Origin: Acidicapsa dinghuensis
GTDB lineage: Bacteria > Acidobacteriota > Terriglobia > Terriglobales > Acidobacteriaceae
DNA length: 64,000 bases
Assembly (NCBI RefSeq): GCF_025685685.1
Contig: NZ_JAGSYH010000003.1
Coordinates: 186,001-250,000, forward strand
Direction of reading: 5' to 3'
Both the position numbers and the translations under genes were made by a program. Under the pieces are notes generated by a model. The model was not told where the DNA came from, did no database searches, and was given only the letters and a program-made list of their open reading frames with translations. Below, one piece after another: positions 45,380-51,887 of this stretch. Position 1 is the first letter of the stretch. Each line of letters opens with the position of its first letter.

Positions 45380-47026
45380 CTAATAGAAGATCGCTCCGAT
45401 CGACGTATCGCCGGCTAAGGTCACGGTACAAGTCGGAGAGTTCAACAGTGTATAGCCGGGAGCGGGAACACATCCTACCCCTCCACCCACTCCATCGCCC
45501 GAGGACCATCCGCCGAATCCCGCCCCCAGCGGAGAAGCCGTTATCACAATGGTAGATCCGGTTTCATAGGTTCCCGTGCACACTGAGCCTCCTGACGTAG
45601 AACCCGGTCCACAATGAATCAAGTTTGGAGTTCCGGTGTCTGAAGGAGCAGTGATGAGCCATGTCGTATTATTCTCGCCTGCGTTAAACACTGTAATGGT
45701 TGCGAATTGCGGATGAGCGATCTCCTGATCACACACCTGAGTTATGGGGTCTTTACAGGTAAATAGCTGAGGGCTGGACACCACAACGGTCCCATCTGGG
45801 TTGGTGGCTTCGGCAAAGATGTCGGTAAATCCGGTATAACCCTGCGCCGTGGCCAATCCGGCTGGTTCTCCCGAAACGCCAGCTGAATTAATCGACGCTA
45901 CATCCGGCAAAGTGGTCACCCAGGTTACTTGATTTGTGAGGTCACGAACTGTCGGCGTGGTCGAGTACGTGCCGAACGCCAGAAATTGACCGGTCATACC
46001 GCGGTTAGAAACCGTGATTCCGTTGGGAACCACAGTGATCGAGATCAATGGCTCCTGAGCTGCGCCAAGAGTTACCGAATAGGTGCCTTGAGATACGATT
46101 TTACTGCCATCTTTGTTTGTCCAGGTCGCTGTAATCGATGCTGTGCCATTCCCGACCGCAGTGGCAAGTCCCGGCGTCCCGCTACCATTGGTTCCGATTG
46201 TGGCGACTGAGAGGTTGCTGGAAGCCCAAACTACCTGACTTGTGACGTCGAACTGCAGCCCCGTACTACCGTCGGTACCCAGCACAAAGAACTGACTCGT
46301 TTGCGCCTGCGAGGTGGCTGATTGCGACCCGGGGTACATCGTAAGTGCTGTAATCTGTTCAGGCGTGCCACCAACAACCGTAAAGGTTGCAGTACCGGTT
46401 ACTACCGTGCCGTCTTCGTTGCTGGCCAACGCAGTGATCGTCGTCGTTCCTTGGCTGACTGCCGTTGCCAACCCCGTAGAGCTGATCGTGCCAATTTGCG
46501 ACGAGCTTGACTGCCAAACCACTTGATTCGTGACATCCACGGTACCTCCAGCAGAAGTCGTACCGATGGCAAGAAATTGAGCCGTTACGCCGGGCGATTG
46601 TACAGACTGGGAACCAGGAATTACCGTAACTCCGGTCAGTATGGTCGAGTTGCCGCCATGTCCCCCGCCCGTCACCGTCACTTCTACTACGTTGCTGGTG
46701 ATCAGGCCGCCAAATCCGTTCGTACTGGCTGTGATGGTTGTCGTTCCGGCGCCAACCCCCGTCACCACTCCGGTTGAGCTCACCGTCGCCACCGCAGTAA
46801 TACTGGAAGCCCAGGTAACCTGATTGGTGATATTACTCTGGCTCGATGGATGGTTTCCGTGCGAGGTCGTTCCGGTCGCGGTCAACTGCACGGTAGCTCC
46901 GGCCGCCAGACTCACTGTAGATGGGCTCACCGCGATGGAATCAATTCCAGTCGCGGAGCCGCATCCGAAAAAGGGCACAAAGAGGCCAACCAGCAGAAGC
47001 GCTCCAACCAGGGCACGAACACGCAT
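45380..47026 (-). CDS. Lipoprotein with tandem BIG2/Ig-like domains
   Basis: 548 residues from ATG 47026 (GAGGAGAG upstream). Lipobox in VGLFVPFFGC. Four Ig-like repeats of about 85-95 residues follow, each containing an L-A-x-G-x-x-x-Q-[LF]-x-A-x-G core, an 'ITNQVTWASS...VATVSSTGVVTGVGAGTTTITA' strand pattern and a closing strand. The last 110 residues (TITVFNAGENNTTWLITAPS ... FGGWSSGDGVGGGVGC) resemble a divergent InlB B-repeat-like domain with Cys pairs. Likely surface adhesion or structural. ATG 47071, inside a leader hairpin, is an alternative start. Confidence 0.85.
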   Translation of the reverse strand: MRVRALVGALLLVGLFVPFFGCGSATGIDSIAVSPSTVSLAAGATVQLTATGTTSHGNHPSSQSNITNQVTWASSITAVATVSSTGVVTGVGAGTTTITASTNGFGGLITSNVVEVTVTGGGHGGNSTILTGVTVIPGSQSVQSPGVTAQFLAIGTTSAGGTVDVTNQVVWQSSSSQIGTISSTGLATAVSQGTTTITALASNEDGTVVTGTATFTVVGGTPEQITALTMYPGSQSATSQAQTSQFFVLGTDGSTGLQFDVTSQVVWASSNLSVATIGTNGSGTPGLATAVGNGTASITATWTNKDGSKIVSQGTYSVTLGAAQEPLISITVVPNGITVSNRGMTGQFLAFGTYSTTPTVRDLTNQVTWVTTLPDVASINSAGVSGEPAGLATAQGYTGFTDIFAEATNPDGTVVVSSPQLFTCKDPITQVCDQEIAHPQFATITVFNAGENNTTWLITAPSDTGTPNLIHCGPGSTSGGSVCTGTYETGSTIVITASPLGAGFGGWSSGDGVGGGVGCVPAPGYTLLNSPTCTVTLAGDTSIGAIFY

Positions 47027-47039
47027 ACTCTCTCCTCGC

Positions 47040-47240
47040 AGACGCAAAAGGGCGCAGCTTTTTGTGGTCATAGCTCCGCCCGGTTGCTTAACTTAAAGTC
47101 ATTGCAAGTTCATTGCCATGCTTCAATCACCCTCAAGCCGTACGAATTGAACGGCTTACCTCATCCTTTCCCGGAGAGGTGTAACCATCCGTATACCTAT
47201 CCCCGCAGCCAGATACGCCCGTTTACAGAACGGGCCTGGA
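47040..47240 (-). promoter_or_regulatory. Structured leader of the Ig-like lipoprotein gene
   Basis: On the minus strand several hairpins follow one another: GCCCGTT/AACGGGC (47217-47236), ACCTC/GAGGT (47158-47180), AAGCCGT/ACGGCTT (47134-47156) and GGGCG-AGCT/AGCT-CGCCC followed by TTTTGCG (47047-47083), the last resembling a terminator placed just before the ribosome site. I do not match it to a known riboswitch. It may be an attenuator or plain 5' UTR structure. Confidence 0.35.
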
Positions 47241-47277
47241 AAGCAGAAAATTGCCGGCGAGCTATTAACTCACCGGC
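47241..47277 (-). terminator. Terminator of the rsr operon
   Basis: Reading the minus strand, GCCGGTGAG/CTCGCCGGC (one mismatch, loop TTAATAG) at 47277-47253 is followed by AATTTTCTGCTT. It lies 23 bases past the rsr stop. Confidence 0.75.
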
Positions 47278-47299
47278 AAGAATTGTTCATCTTTCTCTT

Positions 47300-48664
47300 T
47301 TAAACCGCCTGGGACTCCTTTTCGAGTTCGGCGATGTACTCCACCACAGCCTCACTGAAGCCGTCGATATGAATCCATCCGCCATCACCAGAGCCATACC
47401 CGACTCCGTTGCGCGCACTGGCTACGTTGATTACGTACCCACGCCCGCGCGGAGCGGTAACCCGGTCATGCGACTGTTCGTCGGTGATTACCACCAGGCG
47501 GTCGTATCGCGGATGCTCCCACTCCACCTGCTTGAGAGCGGCTCCAAGATACGTTCCTCCGTGCGGCTGGCTCCGTTCAATCGCGTCGCGCAGCGCCAAC
47601 CCACGCCTCGCCGGAACCTGCTTTACAGCATCCGAAAAGGAGTAGATCGACACCCGCTGCGCGATCTCCCGCAGCAGAATCGCCAGACCATATGCCGCGT
47701 CTGTCCGGTTCATCTCTGAACGCCGCGATAAAGGCGACTCCATCGAGCCCGAGACATCCACAAGCAAGATGGTGTGCCCGGCCAGCTTCGAGCTCCGCCC
47801 TTCAAGCGAACGGAACATCGCCAGCTCCAGCGCCTCTTCCCACTGCATAGCATTTCGCGCCGCAGCCAGGAAGCGGAAAGGCAGCACCCGCTCCGTCTTC
47901 ATCTGAGCCAGCGCCGACAGTACCAGATCCTCACGTACCCCGGCCTGTGCCATGTTGCGCAGGTTACGCAACAGGGCCAGCGCTCCAAGCCGACGCTCGG
48001 AGAGCAGCCGCTCCCAGACCCCAGCCTTGGAGACCCCATCGGCCTGTCCGGCAGCCGACAGCGCCACCTCCCAGGTATCGGGAACCGTAAGCTCGTTGGC
48101 CACGAGGCGCTTCCACAGCTCTGCCTGCTCGCTATCCAGCGGCTTGGCGTGCGAAAGGAACAGCACGTCGCGCAGCCGAACAGACGCTGCCCGGTCGTAC
48201 TTGGCCAGCGCGTACTCGTCGAACTTGACGAATGCCTCAGCAAGCCCCTTCTTCACCTGCGCCGACAAAGGAACGCGTCCTTCGGCCCAGTAGATGGCCA
48301 GAAACTCAGCCAACTCATCCGCTCGCTGAATCACACGCTGCAGCGTTTCCGCCACCAGCGCGCGGTGTGTTGCATGACGCGCCATTTCGCGCACCAGCAA
48401 CAGCGGCACATGACGCAGCTTCATCCGCTCGCGAGCTTCAACAGCGAGAGCGGCAACCTCAGCCGCAGCGACCCGAGGCACTAGCATCCGGATGCGATCC
48501 GCGATCGACTGGCCGTCCTCGTAGAACTCCTTCTCCCACAACATGCACGAGAGGACCGAGCGCCGCAGCATCTGTTCCGCGCTCAGCACCTTCGCCGGAG
48601 CTCCCTCGTGGGTGCGCAGCGGAGTATTCTCGTAGTCGTCCAGTTTCAGTACATTCAATCGCAT
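47300..48664 (-). CDS. rsr: TROVE-domain protein, bacterial Ro60 (Rsr)
   Basis: 454 residues. Residues 1-290 form the HEAT-like TROVE ring (RRSVLSCMLWEKEFYEDGQSI, LLLVREMARH, FVKFDEYALAKYDR, LRDVLFLSHAKP, LGALALLRNLRNM, LPFRFLAAARNAMQWEEALE). Residues 297-440 are a von Willebrand A domain with an intact MIDAS D303-x-S305-x-S307 (VDVSGSMES). Ro proteins bind Y RNAs on the outer ring surface and misfolded RNA ends in the cavity, working with PNPase in RNA decay in bacteria studied. A Y-RNA-like element ends 45 bases upstream of ATG 48664 on the same strand, and three more lie further upstream. Confidence 0.95.
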   Translation of the reverse strand: MRLNVLKLDDYENTPLRTHEGAPAKVLSAEQMLRRSVLSCMLWEKEFYEDGQSIADRIRMLVPRVAAAEVAALAVEARERMKLRHVPLLLVREMARHATHRALVAETLQRVIQRADELAEFLAIYWAEGRVPLSAQVKKGLAEAFVKFDEYALAKYDRAASVRLRDVLFLSHAKPLDSEQAELWKRLVANELTVPDTWEVALSAAGQADGVSKAGVWERLLSERRLGALALLRNLRNMAQAGVREDLVLSALAQMKTERVLPFRFLAAARNAMQWEEALELAMFRSLEGRSSKLAGHTILLVDVSGSMESPLSRRSEMNRTDAAYGLAILLREIAQRVSIYSFSDAVKQVPARRGLALRDAIERSQPHGGTYLGAALKQVEWEHPRYDRLVVITDEQSHDRVTAPRGRGYVINVASARNGVGYGSGDGGWIHIDGFSEAVVEYIAELEKESQAV

Positions 48665-48708
48665 CGTTTGCCTCGTTTCTCAGGCGCTATGCCTGAAGTC
48701 GGTAATTC

Positions 48709-48843
48709 CCTGCCGGGGAATGAGTCGGGAACGGAACCAGGTGCTCTGCCTTTGAGCTACCCAGACTTGCGTCCGGGGCGGGACTCGAACCCGCAACCCC
48801 CCGCGTGTCGAGCGATGTATCCGTTCCCTGCGCCACCGGCAGG
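48709..48843 (-). ncRNA. yrlA: Y RNA 1 (YrlA type, circularly permuted tRNA-like module)
   Basis: 135 nt on the minus strand. Closing stem CCTGCCGG/CCGGCAGG; asymmetric internal loop TGGCGCA against GACTCATTC; second stem GGGAACGG/CCGTTCCC. Inside is a permuted tRNA body: T arm GCGGG-TTCGAGT-CCCGC (48794-48778), 7-bp acceptor stem CCCGGAC/GTCTGGG capped by GCAA, the two linker bases TA, and D arm GCTC-AAAGGCA-GAGC with the GG that meets the T loop. The Ro-binding stem stands where the anticodon arm would be. It directly precedes rsr. Confidence 0.88.
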
Positions 48844-48860
48844 ATTGTTATCGTTCGGAA

Positions 48861-49235
48861 CTAGACGCTCAGTGCAACAGCGTCTACGTCCTCGAATTCT
48901 TCTTCACTGTCCTCGTCGTTTATCGGAGCCGGATCAAATTCCGGTTTTTCGGTCTCACCTGAAGTCGCACCGAATCCCCGCATCTTCTTCGAAACTCTGA
49001 CAGGCTGAATTTCGATCGCAAGCTTCTCCATCTGCTGCCAGGTGGGTTTGAACTTGTCCTGAAAATCTGTGCATTGATGCACCACAAACGGGACCGCAAT
49101 GCTCGGATACACATTGGTGCAGATCACCAGCATGTCCGACTCGCGGTATCCAGTCGTGATCTGCGCATTGCTGCAGCTCTGGCAGAGGTTTTCATTGCCG
49201 ACGGGCGTCCCATTCTTCATGTATGTCTTTCCCAT
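48861..49235 (-). CDS. Four-cysteine protein of unknown function within the Y RNA/rsr unit
   Basis: 124 residues. Four cysteines (C18-x2-C21 in ENLCQSCSNA, C39 in LVICTNV, C55 in VVHQCTDF) suggest a zinc ribbon in the first 60 residues. The middle is basic/amphipathic (KPTWQQMEKLAIEIQPVRVSKKMRGFG); the last 30 residues are very acidic (INDEDSEEEFEDVDAVALSV). It lies between Y RNA 2 and Y RNA 1 on the same strand and is likely in the rsr transcript. I do not recognise a family. An RNA-binding or Rsr-accessory role is suggested only by position. Confidence 0.75.
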   Translation of the reverse strand: MGKTYMKNGTPVGNENLCQSCSNAQITTGYRESDMLVICTNVYPSIAVPFVVHQCTDFQDKFKPTWQQMEKLAIEIQPVRVSKKMRGFGATSGETEKPEFDPAPINDEDSEEEFEDVDAVALSV

Positions 49236-49267
49236 ATCCTCATCACTCGCTATCCGGCGCGTGCCGG

Positions 49268-49413
49268 AAGAAAAGCTGGCCGGGGAATAAGTCGGCGACG
49301 GGCTCTTACCGTTGCTCTACCACTGAGCTATTGAAGCTTGCGCCTCACGAGGGATTCGAACCCTCCACACGCGGTTTATCGTCGAAGTATCCGTTGCCTG
49401 CGCCACCGGCCAG
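49268..49413 (-). ncRNA. yrlA: Y RNA 2 (YrlA type, circularly permuted tRNA-like module)
   Basis: Closing stem CTGGCCGG/CCGGCCAG (49413-49406 with 49283-49276), internal loop TGGCGCA against GACTTATTC, inner stem GGCAACGG/CCGTCGCC with one A-C mismatch. The tRNA-like part has T arm GAGGG-TTCGAAT-CCCTC, acceptor stem GTGAGGC/GCTTCAA capped by GCAA (one wobble, one end mismatch), linker TA and D arm GCTC-AGTGGTA-GAGC. Stems covary with Y RNA 1 while the loops are conserved. A T-rich run CTTTTCTT follows the closing stem, suggesting 3' termination. Confidence 0.88.
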
Positions 49414-49441
49414 GTGGCTGTTGATTGCGTTGCACATCCAC

Positions 49442-49613
49442 TGCGCCGGGGAATAAACGGCGAGAGTTCGGAAGATCGCCTGCGAAACCCAGTCCCTCAA
49501 CACTGCCGCGCAAAAGACGCAGAGTTCTATTCCGCAGAGCGATCTTCCGGCGGGGTTTCCTTTCCCCGCTGTTTCATGGCAGGAAGTAGCTCTCTCCTGT
49601 CGCCACCGGCGCA
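49442..49613 (-). ncRNA. Y RNA-like 3 (Ro-binding stem, no tRNA-like module)
   Basis: 172 nt. Closing stem TGCGCCGG/CCGGCGCA (8 bp, perfect); internal loop TGGCGACA against GTTTATTC, matching the conserved loops of Y RNAs 1 and 2; inner stem GGAGAGAG/CTCTCGCC with one mismatch. The insert differs: a GCGGGG/CCCCGC hairpin and a long perfect stem CGGAAGATCGC/GCGATCTTCCG enclosing about 70 nt. No T-loop or D-arm motif is seen. Confidence 0.7.
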
Positions 49614-49624
49614 TAACTTAGAGA

Positions 49625-49685
49625 CAGACTTACCTTGTTCACCGCGGATAACTTATCCTGGGCGTCAATTGATCTAATAAGTCTG
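49625..49685 (-). ncRNA. Small structured element between Y RNA-like 3 and 4
   Basis: A perfect 8-bp outer stem, CAGACTTA/TAAGTCTG, encloses about 45 nt with an inner GGATAA/TTATCC hairpin. It lacks the TGGCG loop of the Y RNAs. It may be a linker, processing site or terminator between the RNAs. Confidence 0.4.
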
Positions 49686-49780
49686 AAACTCTTCCAGGTC
49701 TTCCCAGGGGAACAAACAGGAGCGGGGGTTATCGTTCGTCAGTCGAAGTACCCGCACCCTTCGCCACCTGGGAAGAGTTT
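49686..49780 (-). ncRNA. Y RNA-like 4 (minimal)
   Basis: 95 nt. Core stem TCTTCCCAGG/CCTGGGAAGA (49776-49767 with 49708-49699), internal loop TGGCGAA against TGTTTGTTC, inner stem GCGGG/CCCGC and a short loop with TACTTCGAC. An alternative outer pairing AAACTCTTCC/GGAAGAGTTT (49780-49771 with 49695-49686) competes with the core stem. No tRNA-like insert. First structured RNA of the cluster in transcription order. Confidence 0.65.
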
Positions 49781-49833
49781 GTTGGCATCAGGTCTGCTGC
49801 CTTCGCCATTGCACCGCTTGATCCCATTTGGGA

Positions 49834-49902
49834 TCAAAGCAGCGAGATGACTGCGAGAAACAGCAATACCCTCAGCAGAAAATACGGAAATCCAATGTGC
49901 AT
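49834..49902 (-). CDS. Possible 22-residue hydrophobic peptide
   Basis: ATG 49902 to TGA 49834 encodes MHIGFPYFLLRVLLFLAVISLL, a single predicted membrane helix. No convincing ribosome-binding site precedes it. The stop codon lies in the perfect inverted repeat TTGATCCCATTTGGGATCAA (49819-49838). Could be a small membrane peptide or chance. Confidence 0.3.
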   Translation of the reverse strand: MHIGFPYFLLRVLLFLAVISLL

Positions 49903-49933
49903 GCGCTTTGCGTAGGATGCGCCAGCAAGGGGA

Positions 49934-50035
49934 TTACTGGTAATCAGGAAGCCACGCCCGGACGCCGGTAAAGCCGGACTTCGGCTCTGCCAGCTCACGC
50001 ACCTGGTAAATCGAGTTGTGCGTCATGTGTTCCAT
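49934..50035 (-). CDS. Possible 33-residue protein leading the Y RNA/rsr unit
   Basis: ATG 50035 to TAA 49934, with a strong TAGGAGA nine bases upstream. The peptide starts MEHMTHNSIYQVRELAEPKS and ends VRAWLPDYQ; it has no membrane helix and resembles no family I know. The good ribosome site makes translation likely. It is the first element on the strand before the Y RNA cluster, so it may be a leader peptide or a small partner protein. Confidence 0.5.
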   Translation of the reverse strand: MEHMTHNSIYQVRELAEPKSGFTGVRAWLPDYQ

Positions 50036-50479
50036 CGGGCGTTTCTCCTACGCGAAGTTAGATTGCCACAACTTACACGAAAATTGCAAGCACTTATGGC
50101 AATGTTTGCGAGAAATATATATAGCCCTGCCAATATATCGGTGGAAAACTTGCCGCTCATAGACCTTGGACTATCTCACTACCCGGATGGCAGGTACTCC
50201 ACCGTGGCAATATATGACAACATCGTGAATTGCCAGCCAGTCACTCATTACAACCATGCCTGTCTCAAACTAAAAGACCCCGGAGCACGCCAGGATGGGG
50301 CTCACATTTGGAAATAGGTATGATGGAGATAAGTGTGCGGGTCAAACCGGCGCTCAACATCTCCTGCCGCTGACAGGCAAAAGCCGTCAGGCAAAATCTG
50401 ACGCTCCTCCGGGCCGGTGCTTTACACCTCGGCTCGATGCAACGCACTCATCATCAAGGAGAAGCTACCGCTGCAACCC
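50036..50479. other. Gap between the Y RNA unit and the flippase gene
   Basis: 444 bp, AT-rich near 50100-50160. The minus-strand promoter of the Y RNA/rsr unit should be at 50040-50110. On the plus strand two hairpins share one arm: CTGACAGGC-AAAA-GCCGTCAG (50370-50390) and CGTCAG-GCAAAAT-CTGACG (50385-50403), so they exclude each other just upstream of the flippase gene. No convincing coding region. Confidence 0.5.
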
Positions 50480-51790
50480 GTGAGCCGCCTGCAATCATTT
50501 CAAGCCATTTTCTTTCCAAGACTGCGGCGTTTCCTCCAGTTCCTGCCTTCTCAGGGAATCTCCACAGCCGCAAGCCTACTCTACGGCTTCCTATGCGTTC
50601 GCATGCTACCGAAGCCGGAATACGCTAAGTTTACCGTCGTCTTCGGCTTCCTCGGCACTCTTACCATCCTGTCCGACATCAGTCTCTCCAGCTCGCTGAT
50701 CCCGCTTATCGGCGATCGCATCGATGACCTGCAGTGGATTGCCGACCACGTTGCATCTCTGCGGCAATTGTCACACCGGCTTTACTTCCTAGTAGCACCG
50801 GTCGCTATTATCGGGTTCCCACTCATCGTCCGCCATCAACCCTGGGATTGGCAGATCGTCGCCTCCATGATTGCCATCCTGCTCGTCTCCGCCTGGTTCT
50901 CGCGTCTTTCCGGCGCCTACGGCGCGGTGCTCATCGTTCGCCGCGACCGCGAGCGATGGCTTTGGGCGCAAAAGGCTTCAAGCCTCGGCACTCTCGCGCT
51001 GCTGCTCCTCTTCTGGGCATTGCATTGGCTTAACGCCTTTGCAGCCATCCTTATCAATGTCAGCGGCATTATTTTAATCAGCCAGATCTATTACTTTCGG
51101 GCCAGGCATCTTCTCGGAGTACGCGGAAACCCTTCCAAGGAAAAACGACGCGCCATCATTCACCTGGCGGTGCCCTCCATACCAGGGGCCATCTTTTATG
51201 CGGTTCAGGGACAAATCTCGGTTCTTCTCATCACTATTTTTGGACGCATCGATGGAGTTGCAAATATCGGCGCTCTGGGCCGTCTCGCACAAATTTACAC
51301 CGTCTTTACGCAGATGAATCCACTCCTCCTGGAGCCTTACTTCGCCAAAATATCCAAAGCTCAGCTCAAGTCCAGCTATGTCGTCATGCTCGCAGCTACG
51401 TTGGGTCTCTGCGGTTCCATCACCGGCGCCGCAGCCCTCTTCCCGCGGCTATTCCTCCTGATATTAGGCCCCAAATACGCAGGCCTGAATCTCGAACTGT
51501 TGCTGGTTATAGCCGCGGCCTCCATCGGTTTTTTGGCGGGCGTTCTCTATGTTGTCCACTGTTCCCGCCGCTTTGTGTATTGGTGGAGCGGTCTTTTGAC
51601 CATCGTGCTTACGGTCATTCTCCAAATCATTTACATCTGGCGTGTTGACCTCGGAACCATGAAGGCTGTTCTCACGCTGGGTCTGCTGTCTTCAATCATT
51701 GGCTTGTTCGTAAATGTGCTCACTGGCATATATGGCTTCGTGCGAGGACCGCGAGAACTAGCGATTATGCAGGAAAATGTAGAAGCGTAG
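50480..51790 (+). CDS. Oligosaccharide flippase / polysaccharide biosynthesis membrane protein
   Basis: About 436 residues from GTG 50480 (start uncertain; AAGGAG at 50457-50462 would suit a CTG at 50471). Twelve or so hydrophobic segments in the MATE/Wzx pattern, e.g. GISTAASLLYGFLCVRMLPKPEYAKFTVVFGFLGTL, IHLAVPSIPGAIFYAVQGQISVLLITIFG, LILGPKYAGLNLELLLVIAAASIGFLAGVLY. Likely moves lipid-linked glycans across the inner membrane. No glycosyltransferases are adjacent. Confidence 0.8.
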   Translation: MSRLQSFQAIFFPRLRRFLQFLPSQGISTAASLLYGFLCVRMLPKPEYAKFTVVFGFLGTLTILSDISLSSSLIPLIGDRIDDLQWIADHVASLRQLSHRLYFLVAPVAIIGFPLIVRHQPWDWQIVASMIAILLVSAWFSRLSGAYGAVLIVRRDRERWLWAQKASSLGTLALLLLFWALHWLNAFAAILINVSGIILISQIYYFRARHLLGVRGNPSKEKRRAIIHLAVPSIPGAIFYAVQGQISVLLITIFGRIDGVANIGALGRLAQIYTVFTQMNPLLLEPYFAKISKAQLKSSYVVMLAATLGLCGSITGAAALFPRLFLLILGPKYAGLNLELLLVIAAASIGFLAGVLYVVHCSRRFVYWWSGLLTIVLTVILQIIYIWRVDLGTMKAVLTLGLLSSIIGLFVNVLTGIYGFVRGPRELAIMQENVEA

Positions 51791-51887
51791 TCCATTCCGG
51801 CCGCCTGCAGACAGCCGGACCAGTTCACTAAAGCATGCACACCCTGCCCGCAGGCTAAGTTTGCCATGCGCGCTACACTGGACGAGC

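Noticed and set aside
47040..47240. Cyclic-di-GMP (GEMM) riboswitch
   Set aside because: Hairpins are present, but the conserved GGCAAACC / GACGCAAAGCC blocks are not.
48709..49413. tRNA genes on the minus strand, suggested by T-arm and D-arm sequences
   Set aside because: The arms are in permuted order, the acceptor stem is capped by a GCAA loop and there is no anticodon arm; the elements are Y RNAs, not tRNAs.
50050..50110. Sigma-54 promoter for the Y RNA/rsr unit (TTGCCATAAGTGCTTGCA on the minus strand)
   Set aside because: The -24 element lacks GG and the spacing to GC does not match the consensus; no RtcR-type activator gene is nearby.
51791..51887. SAM or T-box riboswitch before the transsulfuration genes
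   Set aside because: The gap is under 100 bp and shows none of the conserved core sequences.
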